Assembly: GCF_021134715.1 (NCBI RefSeq)
Contig: NC_060024.1
Coordinates: forward strand, 11,160,001 to 11,224,000
Direction: 5' to 3'
Length of the DNA: 64,000 nucleotides
DNA from: Daphnia pulex
Taxonomy: Eukaryota; Arthropoda; Branchiopoda; Diplostraca; Daphniidae
The number at the start of each line of letters is the position of its first letter. Position 1 is the first letter of the stretch. A program made the position numbers and the translations under genes. Positions 12,781 through 25,437 of this stretch are shown here, piece by piece. A model generated the notes under the pieces. It was not told the origin of the DNA, searched no databases, and saw nothing but the letters and a program-made list of their open reading frames with translations.

Positions 12781-13126
12781 CGAGTACATAATTCATCAAT
12801 TGAGAATCATTATTGAAGAACCCGTATCGTTTCGGAATTTTACTGTTCGCCCACTCCTGGAATTTCGCTCAGCAACGCCACCCACTGGACGGTAGAAGAG
12901 CTCTCCAATCCCCTAAAGATAAAAGTTGGAATAATACAAACAAAGTTACCAAAGGTCATCTTCAATATTATTCACAGATAACATGAAGTGCAATGACATA
13001 GCGTGTAAAAATTGTTACTTGATCGTTGGACTTACAGTGATAATACGTATCTCAATAAAGTCAACATTAAGTCTTGAAAGAAAGCTAGAAAGATGTCTGA
13101 AAGCGAAATGCGACGATATGTCTTGT

Positions 13127-13270
13127 GGGACAAGGAATTGGACTCATCTTCGGCGCCTGGCTAGATATTCAAGAAGCCGTTTTCCTCGCACCAATAATGA
13201 CCATTCCTTTAGTCATTTTTTCTGGTTTCTTTATCGAATTGAGTTACCTCAACTGGGCTCATATTTTTTG
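13127..13270 (+). pseudogene. ABCG exon 10 (TMD) fragment
   Basis: In one frame the plus strand reads [20 protein letters not shown], then continues to IPLVIFSGFFIEL before breaking near LNWAHIF. This corresponds to the middle transmembrane helices of the genes at 5057 and 14109 ([19 protein letters not shown] and [15 protein letters not shown]). Nothing before or after belongs to the same exon. It is an isolated relic lying between the two plus-strand genes. Confidence 0.8.
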
Positions 13271-14108
13271 TTTACACGTAAGCCACACAAAATATTCGGT
13301 TTAAATCCGATAGACAAAATGGCAAATTTCGCTCGTTTTCAGACACGCACAATGTCTTCTTTTCATCTTCTGCGCTTCCCGTCTTATTAGATAATGCTGG
13401 ACTACAAAAGTCCCCTTTGGCCTTTACCGATGCGATATTATGAGAACGAGACACAAGGTAACTGACAAGAGCGCTAAAAGAGACACTTGATTTTTTTTGT
13501 TTTCAAGAGTCTTTAGGGCGTTTCCTGCTTTTAGGTAAACATCCTATTAAAGTCGACACTGCAATGCAGTCGTCACAAAGTTACAGACTTTGCACACACA
13601 AAAACAAGAGTGCTCTTTCCGAATCAAGTAAAACGCGATGTAACCAGAAGATAGAGGATATAAGGACATTCCGGGAAACCAAAAAAACAAAACTATTTTA
13701 CTATAAAATTCTCATTCGACAAGGTTATAGTGTAGTGAACGCTACATTTTACCTTGAGCATCTACCTTCCATAGCAAGTAACACCTGAACACAAAGCAAA
13801 TTAAGCCATCTGACGGCAGTAAAAAAAAACTTAAACTTCACTGAATCCCCCCTCCTCCCCACCCCCCAAAAAAGTGGGCTGCGAACTGATATGAAGCATT
13901 AGGCAGTTGATCAGCGGTTGCATCGCTTGTCTTGTTCAACCGAGGTGGAACATTTTCTTAAATAAGCGATTGTGGTTTGTAGATCTAGTGGACGTAGTTA
14001 TCGTCTGAAAAATGAAAGTTTTATAAGGCAACAATTCGAAAAAGCTTTTAATCTACATTCACTTGTACAATAAACTTAAATTTCAATCGTCGCGTGAGAA
14101 ATATAGAA
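13271..14108. other. Spacer and duplicated upstream region
   Basis: The right part, from about 13775, matches the region upstream of 5057 (from about 4717), and a short block at 13508 matches 4257. It should carry the promoter of the gene at 14109. Open frames here are not supported by any motif. Confidence 0.5.
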
Positions 14109-16636
14109 ATGAGTGTAACCCAGCTAGAAACAATTAGCCTGAAAGCCCCACAGGAACTTCAAGTCAAAACACTGGATTTCAGTTTTCGTGATTTATCTTA
14201 CACCGTCGGAAAAGGTAGATTAAGAATAATTCAAAAAATTCCTAATGTAAAATCATCAACATGAACTGTCCGTACAATACGGACACTGGCCTACCCTACC
14301 CGTAAATTGCTTACATAATGTGAACTTCATGTGATTAGGTAAAAATGTTAAAACAATTTTACATCAAATGAGCGGAATCTTCAAGTCCGGTCAGCTGACG
14401 GCCATTCTAGGGCCGTCCGGAGCAGGAAAAACTTCGTTAATGAATATTCTAGCCGGCTTAAAGTAAGTTTTACTTGTCTGCTAATCTCAAATGGCTAGTT
14501 GATAATTGCACATTGTTTAACAGAACGAGTGGAGTCGATGGACACGTTGAGGTTAACGGTGAAACACGGGAGTTGAAGCATTTCCGTAAACAATCGGTTT
14601 ACATCACACAGCAGGATTATCTGTTACAAGACTTAACCGTCTACGAGTACATGATGTCTGCTGCTCATCTGAAACTGGGCAATAAAGTATCCGAAAAAGA
14701 AAAGAAATCAGAAGTATTTTGAATTGATGTTGTCACACTGATTTACGGTACCTAAAATTTCGGTGTGACAGATCAAGCTGGTTATGAAGACATTAGGTCT
14801 GATAAACAGTAAACAAACGCAAATTTCCTGCTTGTCTGGAGGGGAATGTAAGCGGCTCTCTATCGGAGTAGAATTGTTTAACAATCCAGCCATATTATTT
14901 TTGGATGAACCGACAAGGTAAGAAAATTTAAAGAAAATTTAAAGCTATCGTCTGTACGAGAAATGGTCCAATTAACTCTTTAACACTGTTTGCTCTACAG
15001 CGGACTGGACAGCTCATCGAGTATGCAATGTGTTACATTATTACGTGAAATCGCCAGGAGCGGTCGAACAGTTAAGATCTATAAATAATAAACAAGGATT
15101 GTAAACAAGAAAGGGGTTACTACTATTTTAATTGTGTTTAAGGTTGTTGCCACTATTCACCAGCCGAGTTCGCGATTATTGGACCAGTTTGATAATTTGT
15201 ACATCGTGGCAAGCGGATCGTGTATATACCAAGGGCCAGTCGAATCTTTAGTGCCCTATTTAAAGATCATCAACTTGAACTGCCCCAGCTATCACAATCC
15301 GGCCGATTTTGGTGACAAAAATTACTTCAACTGTTAACGATTCTTTCAAAATTATTAAATCTAACATCGCTTTCTATCTCATCTCCAGTGATGGATGTGG
15401 CTTCTGGAGAATATGGCGACGTGATACCGCAATTGACGTCAATTGTTAAAAATGGTCGTCTCATTTACAACCAAGATTCAGAATCTGGTTCACTTGCTAT
15501 ACCTTCCCATAACAACGAAGGTAATACGCTTAAGGCATTTATTTGCCAAATTTATTCTTCAACAAAAGACACTCTATATAATCACAAGACGAATTTAAAG
15601 AAGAACTGACAACAGACAACGACAAAAAGAAGCGGAATAATAAAAATCGACTGGTGTACGGCGCACCATTTCATACACAAGTGGCTGTCCTGCTTAATAG
15701 AACCTGGCGAACAATTTGGAGAGAGAAGGTACACACATTTAAATTTCGAAATTTCCACTGTGCATCTTAAAAACCGATTGCTCTTCGTCCATAGATGCTA
15801 ACAAAGGTACGCTTTATTACTCACATTGTGATTGGGATCTTTTTGGGACTGTTGTTTGGAGCAGTCGGAAACGACGCCGCCTATACCGTAAATAACGCAG
15901 GATTGCTCTTCGGTAACTTAATTTTTATTGTGTTCACCGCCGCAATGCCAACTGTTATTACTTGTAAGCATTTCAAACCTTTCCAACATAGATTTACTCG
16001 TTATCAAAAATAAATTTACACTTTTTTCTCCTAACAGTTCCGCTGGAGAGAAAAGTTCTGGCTAGAGAGCATTTGAATAATTGGTATAGTCTCAAAGCGT
16101 ACTACATTGCCAAGACGCTCGCCGACATTCCGTTCCAAATATTATTTCCTACTATTTACTTGGTGATACTCTATATAATGACAAAGCAACCAATGAACAT
16201 GGAACGTTTCATCATGCTCTTAGTAATAGTGATAGGGGTATCACTGGTGAGTCAAGGGATTGGACTCATCTTCGGCGCCTGGTTTGATATTAAAGAAGCC
16301 GTTTTCCTCGCGGCAACAATGGGTATTCCTTTACTGATTTTCGCTGGTTTCTTTATCAAATTGAGTGACGTCCCACCGTACCTGAACTGGATGACGTATG
16401 TCAGTTTCTTTCGCTACGGTTTCGAAGGATCCATGTTAGCCATCTATTACGGACGCCCGCCTATCGACTGCTTTCAACCTTACTGCTACTTTCGCTCACC
16501 AAACAAATTATTGGAACAATTCGACATGGATCAAGGATCCTATTTATTTTGTATTGCTGGGCTGCTGTTTTATTTTGTGGTTATGCGATTTGCTGGTTAT
16601 TTTTTCTTACGTTCTAAGATGAAAAGTATGCGTTAA
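14109..16636 (+). CDS. ABCG half-transporter, 614 aa, 10 exons (paralogue of 5057-7773)
   Basis: Exons: 14109-14214, 14339-14462, 14524-14713, 14772-14917, 15001-15070, 15143-15311, 15389-15520, 15589-15728, 15795-15963, 16038-16636; total 1845 nt. The start [11 protein letters not shown] precedes [15 protein letters not shown]. Walker [10 protein letters not shown] is near 60-68, with signature [25 protein letters not shown] and [21 protein letters not shown] motifs [17 protein letters not shown] and DCFQPYCYF match the gene at 5057 almost residue for residue. A polyadenylation signal AATAAA is at 16753-16758. Same length as its paralogue; exons 1, 7 and 8 differ slightly in length. The downstream neighbour is a deleted pseudogene, so block ii kept only the first gene of the original pair. 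Substrate unknown. Confidence 0.94.
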
Positions 16637-17413
16637 TCGTCTTTTGGGGTTTTGTTTTACTTCTTTTTTTGTAACTGTCATTCGCAATATTGAAATTTGA
16701 AATCTGCTGCTATTATGGTTCTACTTTGACGAAATTTCAGCGAAATTTAGTTAATAAAGGACTGTAATGCATGAATTTGTTTTTCAAATTTTATACTTTT
16801 AGGATTGCGCAAGAATGGGGAATTAAAACCTGTTGCAGATTGATCGAAGGGATTTCAGCCCTAAAAAATTGGAAGTACTTTAAGTGCGCCAGCATTTTGC
16901 ATTTAACCGAAAACCGGGGAAGAATGGAGTAAAACAATGGAAATGATCGCGTTTAGGGCTTTAAATCGAAGCAGCGTAATCTAAATAAAACAATCGCTAA
17001 TTCAAACAACATTGAACGTTGATTATTGAGTGAAAGACGGACCAATGGACTTACATTACGTACATTAGGCTGTTCCTCACGATAAAAGATAACCAGCAAG
17101 AAACAACGTTTATTGCGGTCTACATTTCTACCTGACATGAAATCAAAAGTGTTTAACCAACACGGCAAACTTAAAAACGACGAAATTCTTAGGTAAAAGG
17201 ACGAAACTTTCTGTTGAATTTTTATCGTTGAATTTTTACCGATTTTTACCGCACCACAATCGACCGCAATCGACCACAATTCTACGTACGAGTAAATAAT
17301 TCTCTTTAAGTTTCACATTAACGAATAATGATCGCTCTGAACTATTCATTATTGACAATATACTGTAGTTGTTTTCCTCGTTCGAAGTTAACTTCGCCGG
17401 GCAAAAAACAGCA
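16637..17413. other. Spacer duplicated from 7774-8489
   Basis: It follows the gene at 14109-16636 and leads to the pseudogene at 17414, mirroring the spacer between the genes at 5057 and 8490. It contains the polyadenylation signal at 16753-16758. There is no independent gene. Confidence 0.55.
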
Positions 17414-18040
17414 ATGGAAGTAAAAAACACACGGGAAAATTTAATTTAACGGAATACAAAAACTTTACGCAAATAAAGCTTTGGATATAACATTCCACGA
17501 CATTTTTTATACCGTGGGAAAAGGTAACTACAATGCGATATTTCAAGGGTCATTCAACTTTAAAAATTCAAAGTGCCATATTTAAACCTGTTTAAAGAGT
17601 GTCAGTCCAAACTTGACATAATGCTTATCAGCGTGCTGTCGAGATATCAAACAGTAAATCAAAACAAAAAAAATTCTAGGGCCGTCTGGAGCGGGAAAAT
17701 CTTCTTTAATGAATATATTAGCCGGCTTAAAGTAAACTTATTAAACATCTACGTTGATGACGTTATAGCCATCCTATATGAGCTGGATGGCATACATAAG
17801 TTTTTTTCCGGTTCGGTTTCGAAGGATTCATGATAGCCATCCGTAGCCATCTACGACCGCTCGCCTCTCAAATGCGCCCAACCTTACTGTAACTTTCGTT
17901 CGCCCCTAAAGTTTCTGGAAAATTTCGCAATGGAACAGAGTTCGTACCTTTTTTGCATACTTGGCATGCTTGCGTATTTTGTAATACTACGAATTCTTGG
18001 TTATATCCTTTTACGTTACAAGCTGAAAATGATTCGTTAA
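17414..18040 (+). pseudogene. Deleted pseudogene of the ABCG gene at 8490-11184
   Basis: Three pieces of the parent gene remain in order. Exon 1 is at 17414-17523 and keeps the ATG, but a small deletion puts a stop after about 11 codons. The end of exon 2 is at about 17671-17731 with Walker [10 protein letters not shown]. The end of exon 10 begins near 17773 and runs to the stop at 18038-18040. Everything from intron 2 to mid exon 10 is missing, so signature, Walker B, H-loop and most of the TMD are gone. Exon 10 also carries small insertions. The 3' flank continues colinearly with that of the parent gene. It cannot encode a transporter. Confidence 0.92.
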
Positions 18041-20003
18041 GGCTCTTAGCACTTTATATTGTTTAAGTGTTTTACAAAATGGTTTTCTGAAGGTTACCCA
18101 CATTATTGGGAAAGATTGTACCGCAATTTTACAAAAATACATTTTACAAGATCACACAATTAAGTTTTGGGTGAAGAGAAACAGCTTGGGCTTTCAAATG
18201 AACTCCCTTAACATGCGCACCAGAAAATGCCGGTGTGGCGGCAAGACCCTCTTGGTGGAAAAAAATTGTTCAAGTTGCACTTTGCTTCAAGTGTTTCAAG
18301 TTCAAATATTTCTGAATTTGATTGTTTACTCACAAACAAAGGTGTGAAGTACAAAAACAGGCCTTATCTGCAGTCGTTCTACACGTGTGCTATTTAATGA
18401 ACCCTGACTGAGAAAAACTAAAACAGGAAGATAAAACAGTTTCAGCCAACTGCATGGCCCAGGAATAATCGTACTCCGTACTACACAACGATTTAAAATC
18501 AACGCCACACAATTGTCAAAAAGGAAGATTACTCAGTAGAGATGAATTTTTCCTACCTTTAAGCCTGGGAAATACAGCCAGGCATCCACAAGTGCTTCAT
18601 CCGCTGAAAAGTTGAATCCACCAGGAGGGATAGGTAAAAGGGAGTCCTCGTGAATACATGCACCCACATTCACATGGGCGTACACGAGGACATTTTTAAA
18701 AGAAAGGGGAATCGAAGAGATTCTTAACTCGGCCGACACTGGAAGTTCCTCCAATTAAACGGGGTGCTGTTTTCTAAATAAAAAATGAGTTACGAAAAAT
18801 ATTTAGAGAAACAATAACAATCAAGGAAAGGTTGGAAATAATCAAATAAGACAGTTGTGTAAACCAAGGGTATACCCTAATTGTTAATAAACAGGAGAAT
18901 TGAAGGCTTCCATGAAATACACTGCATTTATATAAGTCATGCATCATCGTGCAAAATTTGGTAGGTCACATGCAGGTTAATAAAAGTAACAAAAATAAAT
19001 ACCTTAGCGATGATACTGTGATTGTTGCTAATGACAGGAGGTCATCAGTCAAATCAAATGACTGGAGGTCCAGCACAAGCAAAACTTTGCTGTTACGATG
19101 GCTGGCTCAGGCCTCCAATCTGCACAGAGGAAAAGGTTACATAAAGTGTAAACAAACTGCCATGCATGGACATTGGACTAGTCACAAAATTGGAACAAGT
19201 TGAACTTTTCTATTCAAGCTTCCATAGTCAATCCCATTTTTATTCTGAGTATTTACCCGCCAAACACAAAACAGCATGGAGTGGAGAGCATGGAAAGCTT
19301 GGCATGGCGATGACCACATTTTTGTAATTTTATTTTCGTGCATCCACGTGACTAGTTTGACCACATCCAAAAAATAATCGTTCCAATTTTCTTTGAAATC
19401 TTTTCCTTTACGAAACTTGTATCTCGTATCATGCTTGTTAAGCTTGTAAACGAAAACGAGAGCAGACGACACTAATCGGCTAAATAATTAGCAATACTTA
19501 AGATATCGATTAGAATTTATTAAAAATCGATCCCCCCTTAAATCCAAACCGAACGCAAAAAAGCTGTTTTCTCCCCCTGCATTCGACATCCGCTCAACGC
19601 GTTGCAGATTATTTTATTACGTCATTGACAGAGGTCGATAAAAAATGACAAAAAGAAAATAAAAAGGGGGAAAGAGATCGGAAAGAAACTTTAATGGCCT
19701 TTCCATGACCAGGATTCAAATCTAGGAAAGCGATCGAACCCTGCCTACCCAATGATGCAACCTAAATAATCAACCCCCACCTCCAATCCATCGTATTAAC
19801 GTATCCGTAGCTTCGTTGAGATATTTTCTAAATGAATTAGGAAATAATAAATCCTATAATAATAAAATACACAATCGCAGTTTGCATTCTGTTCTTCATT
19901 TTAGTTGCTTTTGTTGATTTATTTAAACAAGGGATGGATTGTTCAACGAACTGAATTACACAAATGAATGAAGGGTGAAAAAGTAGAATAAAGAAATAAC
20001 GGC
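18041..20003. repeat. Intergenic repeat R, copy 2, plus 3' flank of gene A
   Basis: From about 18160 this is colinear with copy 1 (11281-12404) and copy 3 (39533 onward), apart from a deletion of roughly 300 bp near 18228. The minus strand at 18533-18754 has the longest open version of the unknown coding-like piece. It includes VNVGACIHEDSLLPIPPGGF and DAWLYFPGLK, followed by a GTAGGA donor. From about 19100 to 20003 only copies 2 and 3 share sequence, because copy 1 jumps into gene A. I do not recognise the family; it could be a decayed gene exon or part of a mobile element. Confidence 0.65.
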
Positions 20004-22525
20004 TCAACGTATGTGTCGCAATTTGAAAAGCAACGCGAAATAGCCAGCCACTCGTACCACGATAAAACACATCAGCATTCCAACTATTGCCAAAAAGTAG
20101 GAACTCTGAGTCAAGTCGAATTGTTCCAAAAACTTGACGGGGTACCGAAAATGACAATACGATTGAGAGCAACTGAGCGGCGGACGCTCTCGGTCGTAGA
20201 TGGCTAACATAGATCCTTCAAAACCGTAGTGTAAGAAACTGAGGTAGGTTATCCAGCTCAAGTAAGATGGAATAGCGTTAAATTTGAGCATGAAGCCCGA
20301 TACTAGCAAGAAGGGAATACAGCTGATTGGAGCAAAGTAGGAGGCTACTGGAATGTCAAACGCGGCACCGAAAAACAGTCCGATGCCTTGTCCGACCATG
20401 GACATTGCGATTATAATGGCCAGCAGCATACTGAAGCGTTCTATGCACAACGGTTGGTTACTCATGAAGTATACAGGGATTAAGTATACAGTAGGAAAGA
20501 CTATTTGAAAAGGTATGTCGGCCAGCGTTTTGGCAAGGTAGTACGCTTTGAGACTGTACCATTGGTTTAAATGTTCCCGAACCAGTACCTCCCTCTCAAG
20601 TGTAACTGTAATAAAGGAATTCATTAAATATTGTTACTCGCTTGATTTGTAAATAAATGATTGACTTACAAGTCAGAAATGTTGGCATCATGGCTACGTA
20701 CAAAATAAAAATTAGACTAAAGAAAATCATGCCGCTGTTGTTGAATATCTCATTGGCGTCGTCCCCGATCTGCCAATAAACTAAGCCCAACAGGATGGAA
20801 ATGCAAACGTGAAGAGCGAAACGCATTGTCGTCAGAATCTGCGTATCACGAAAGGAATGAAATGCCAGATTTTCCGAGAAAACACTCAAATAGAGTAGTA
20901 CCTTTTCTCTCCAAATAGTTCGCCAGGTTCGTCCAAGTAGAATAGAAACTTGATAATGAAAAGGTGCACCGTACGTTAATCCATCCTTATTCTTTCCTTT
21001 TTTCTTCGAGCGGCCGCCTAACATGGTGTCATTTTCATCACCTTCATCAAGTCTAAAGTCTAGAAGTAGTTGGATGATCTTAAAACATTATCTGCAAATT
21101 GTGAAATGGTCTAAGTTGCCATACCGTGGCTTATAGACGGTAATGCTGGAGTTGATGGCGAATTTTCCTGATAAATACGCTTTCCGTTTTCTACACCAGC
21201 TATCAGTCCGGGAAGGACGTTACCGTATTCTCCAGACGCCACATCAATTGCTATTAACGAAAATTGTTAAATGCTGTTTTAGCTACGTGAAAAGAGAATA
21301 ATAATTCACCAAAATCTGTCGGATTGTGGTGACTAGGACAGTTCAAATTCATCGTGTTGAGATAAGGGACTAAAGAATGGACAGATCCCTGGTACATGCA
21401 CGAACCATCTGCGACGACGTAAAGATGATCGAAATGTTCCAGTAATCTCGAACTGGGCTGGTGGATGGTAGCGACCACCTTGAATAATGTAATTGCGGAA
21501 ATATTTACAAATACTTATAAATAGTGTTTTTAATTTTACCGTACGTCCGCTTCTGGCGATGTCACGCAATAGCGTTACGCACTGCAAACTGGACGAGCTG
21601 TCCAAACCGCTGTCGTCAAAATAAGATTTTGTAGTGGTCTCAGAGGGTTTCAATCCTGGTATGTCTGCCAGATTTTTTCATAAGGCAGCATGTTTTAAGT
21701 GGTTCAACCAAGTACCTGGTTGGTTCGTCCAGAAATAGGATGGCGGGATTGTCGATTAATTCCAATGCGATGGAAAGCCTTTTACATTCACCACCGGATA
21801 AGCGCTTCACTCTTGTTTGCTGAGTGTTCGTCAATCCTAATGTCTTCAGAACCAACTCAATCTGTCGTATACAATCATTCAGTTTTAAATGAACCTTCTC
21901 GGTAGAAAGTAAAAATTAAGTAATTGACTAACCGTTAGTTTTTTGTCTTTTTCAGAAGCAGTGTTTCCTAATTTCAAATGGGCCGCGGCAGTCATGTACT
22001 CATCGACAGTTAAGTTTCTCAAAAGATGATCTTGTTGCGTTACGTAAGCCGACTGCTTGCGGAACGTTTTGAAATTCCGTTCGGCGCCATTAATGTCGAC
22101 CCGGCCTTCTATTCCACTTTTCCTATCGCACAAGGCGCACATTATTCATTTAATTGTACTTACTCTCTAGATCCAGAAAATTATAAAACTTACTTTAAAC
22201 CAGCTAAAATGTTCATAAGGGAGGTTTTCCCTGCTCCAGAAGGTCCCATGATGGCCGTCAGCTTGCCCGATTTGAATGTGCCACTCATTTGACGTAAAAT
22301 GTGTTTTGCATTTTCTCCTAAAAAAATTAATTCATTTGTTTAACAAAACAAGTGTTTCTAACGTAGATTTTGCTGTTATTGTCGGTAAATTTTTTAAATT
22401 TTACCTTTTCCTACAGTGTAACTCAGATCATGGAAAGTCAGATCAAATGATGAGCCCTCTTGATATTTCCGAGATGATGTCGTCCCTCGACTTCTGTCAT
22501 TTATCGTCATGCCAGCAGTATCCAT
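20004..22525 (-). CDS. ABCG half-transporter 'A', 624 aa, 10 exons
   Basis: Exons: 22525-22405, 22317-22194, 22122-21933, 21861-21716, 21609-21540, 21478-21310, 21250-21125, 21059-20902, 20838-20670, 20605-20004; total 1875 nt. I chose the start [11 protein letters not shown] because a TTTTTAG acceptor lies just upstream of it, suggesting a spliced 5' UTR. Motifs: Walker [10 protein letters not shown] near 65-73, [43 protein letters not shown]. The TMD has [17 protein letters not shown] and Cys pair SCSQSYCHF. Intron 9 and the adjacent exon ends are practically identical to those of the gene at 45819-48606, although exon 10 differs, pointing to gene conversion. This is the only intact A; broken A copies lie at 12405-12627 and 41523-42015. 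Confidence 0.94.
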
Positions 22526-24015
22526 TGTATCTAAAAAGGGTACATCATAAAATAAATGATCAAGACAATACTTTAACTTCAAAATTTAACACTGTATGAA
22601 AATCGTGAACTCACAAGTGGGCAATTAAATAATAAAAATTCAATTAGGTCAAGTAGCGGATGTAGCTGTTACTTACTGTTTTCTCTCTCAGCAGTGGCGC
22701 TCGGAGACTGTGGACTTTGTATTGAACAGCAGATTATATTGCAGAGACAATACGATACTGTAAACAACTAAACATCTGTTGGTATGTTCAAATTCTACGA
22801 ATTTCGAATAGATTAGAAATGGTTAGCTGACTACATTCGCAGAACAAAATAATACTGAATAAGAGAGCCTGAAAATCTGCTGTTTTGATTCTACAAACAA
22901 CAGCAGCAAATGTCTTTCCTCCTAGCTTTTTACACAGAACTGAAGTCCTGCTGTTAATGCAGAACACACGTTTCACGCACAATGAGGATCGCCCCGGAAT
23001 GCGGCGCCTGCGCAGAGAGCTCGGCAACTAGGTCTGACTGCGCGGCGCATAGCCTGGCAAATACCCATATAGTATATACCCATACCCGGCGGCTACCACA
23101 CAGACAAAGGAGCGCTATATAGAAGATACGTTACTAGGGCTTTAAACTGTTTCGTACAGCGTTTCACTCTATTTTTAAATTTTAAAACGAACACAACACA
23201 AGACTACGGAAAAAGAAAGTCGCAGTTTCTCCCGCTTCCTGCCCGTTCCCTTCTTCCAATTGTTATTTCACTACCATTTTTAAGTGCTGCCACCTATTTG
23301 GTTGTATTAAACTTGACTTTCAACGACTTCTAAATGTTCGAATGAGAAATCTTCAATCTTAATAATAAATAGCTATTCATTTTTTGTTGCTTTTGTTGAA
23401 ATTGATGAGCGAATTTTTCGACTTAGATATTTCGACTTGGAAATTCAATCAATTATTATTACGCGGAAAAAAGGGCAATCATGTAGTTCAGATTTATAGC
23501 GCTTGGTGCAGAATCGTCGCCGTAGGATTTGAATTTTAGGCGGTTTAAGAAAATCACTCGCTGCAAGCTGCCGGATGTCCATTGCTTAGTATATACCACT
23601 GTACCTTATATCTTGTATTTTGCCGCAAGCAACCCTACCTTCTATTCAATTTGTCCGCATTATTTGAAGTTTGGGTTTGTGAGTTTACAAATAATGACAT
23701 AGCGAGCGCCAAGCCAGCTTGAAGCTTTGCTGGCTACTGCCTTCCTGATTTCTTTTCAACATGTTTAAGCAAAAAACGGAGACTTTAGTGTAACCGACAG
23801 AATACAAATGTTTTCTAGAATATGTTACTAGCATCGAATTTACCTAACTGTGTTCAATAGTCAATTCGACAACTTCACATTTTTCAAAAGTTTCTATAAA
23901 AAGATGCCTTACGATTGAAATGCTCTATATAGCGAATTTACGGAATCCATCATGATGCAATACGTCCGTAAAAAATAATGCTAAACTCTGAATAATGATT
24001 TTAACGACCAACAAA
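22526..24015. promoter_or_regulatory. Upstream region of gene A
   Basis: About 1.5 kb without a recognisable gene. The start at 22525 (-) implies that a 5' UTR, possibly with an intron, and the promoter lie here; I could not fix a transcription start. Near 23940-23975 a short stretch matches the 3' flank of the intact B gene (around 42048-42078). This marks the edge of the adjoining B pseudogene, whose exon 10 is missing. Confidence 0.4.
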
Positions 24016-25002
24016 TAAGAAGAAGATAGGACTACCGAACACAATGTGAGTAGTAAAGCGCACCTGAGTCAGCTGTGTCGTGAAAAAGAAACCATGGTGA
24101 AATCAGCAACTACGTACCTTCTCTCTCAAATTGTTCGCCAAGTTCGTTCAGCAGGACAGACACTTGAGTGTAGAATGGTGAGGCATGTGTCAGACGATTT
24201 TCCCTATTTTCCATCTTTTCATCTTCGTAAATGATTCGCCCATTTTTTTATTTCCGATGATAACTGAGTCGAACGTCCCCGTATCCTCGTGAGGCTACAT
24301 CCAATACTATAGGTAAAAAAACGATTTGAATATTCAAATAATGATTTGAGCTAATAAGAAATAAACAAAGTTACCAAAATCAGCTGGATTCGTATAACTG
24401 GGGCAATTTAGATTGACTGTTTTCAGATAAGGCACTAAGGATCCGGGAGGACTAAAGATCCACTTGCCACGATGTATAGGTGATCAAAGTGCCAAGGCCT
24501 AGGTGATCAAGTCCAATAATCGCGAACTTGGTTGATGGATTGGTTGCTACAACTTAAAAAAACAAAACAAAAACGAGTCATTCCTTTTCCAAAAGGAAAG
24601 GTAAACTATTAAAAACTATTAAGTTCTACCGGTCATGGCGATTTCACGAAGTAAGGCAACACATTGGAAAGTTGACGAGCTGTTCAGTCCGCTCTCCGCT
24701 GCAAAGATTTAAAAAGTCATATAGTATTGATGTTATGACAATAATATGTACGTAGGCCTTACATACGGATGTTATAATACAACTACTGATTTTCTTCTCT
24801 TGATATGCATTAACCATTATATTTACCTGGTTGGTTCATCAAGAAAAAAGATGGCAGGATTGTCAAACAATTCCACTCCGATAGAAAGCATTTCGCATAT
24901 CACATTCACCTCCAGACAAGCAGGAATGAGTCTGTTCATTGTTTGACCGGGTTTGACAGTTCTAATGTCTTCATAATCACTCCCTATCTATTGAAGAGGT
25001 AA

Positions 25003-25437
25003 CCCTACTAGCACACATTGTCCATAGGACGTCCATTGGATATCCGACGGTCCATTTTCCGTTTGTCCGTTTAGCGTTAGCTACGGATATCCTATGGATG
25101 GTATATTTTGATCCAGATAACGGTTGGTCGCGGATGGTCATACTGGGATGTCCTATGGATGTCCATCTGGTACCAATCTCGGATGTGAAGTCAGCCGTAC
25201 ATTCGTGATGAGTATTGGACATCGTATGGATATCAGACTAAGGATCTGAAACGAACGATTAACTTCAAATCCCAGATTGGTACCGATGGACATCCATAGG
25301 ACATCCCAGTATGGACCGTGTTTTCTTGATCCAAACATTCCATCCATAGGATATCCGTAGCTGACGCTAAACAGACGGACGGTTTTCGTTCACAGGATAT
25401 CCATAGAACGTCCTGTGGACATTGTGTGCTAGTAGGG
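25003..25437. mobile_element. Fold-back (giant inverted-repeat) element
   Basis: The left end CCCTACTAGCACACA and the right end TGTGTGCTAGTAGGG are inverted copies. The symmetry continues inward for roughly 190-200 bp on each side with modest divergence (for example the CTACGGATATCCTATGGATG and TCCTATGGATGTCCAT segments recur inverted), leaving a short centre near 25205-25240. There is no coding capacity, so it is a non-autonomous MITE-like or fold-back element. The empty site can be read in the intact B gene near 43994. Comparison shows the whole insertion ends at 25746 with the same terminal motif and possibly a 2-bp AA target duplication. The transposase family was not identified. Confidence 0.85.

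Noticed and set aside
17573..17833. An 86-codon open frame inside the deleted pseudogene.
   Set aside because: It crosses intron and exon relics in a frame unrelated to the ABCG protein.
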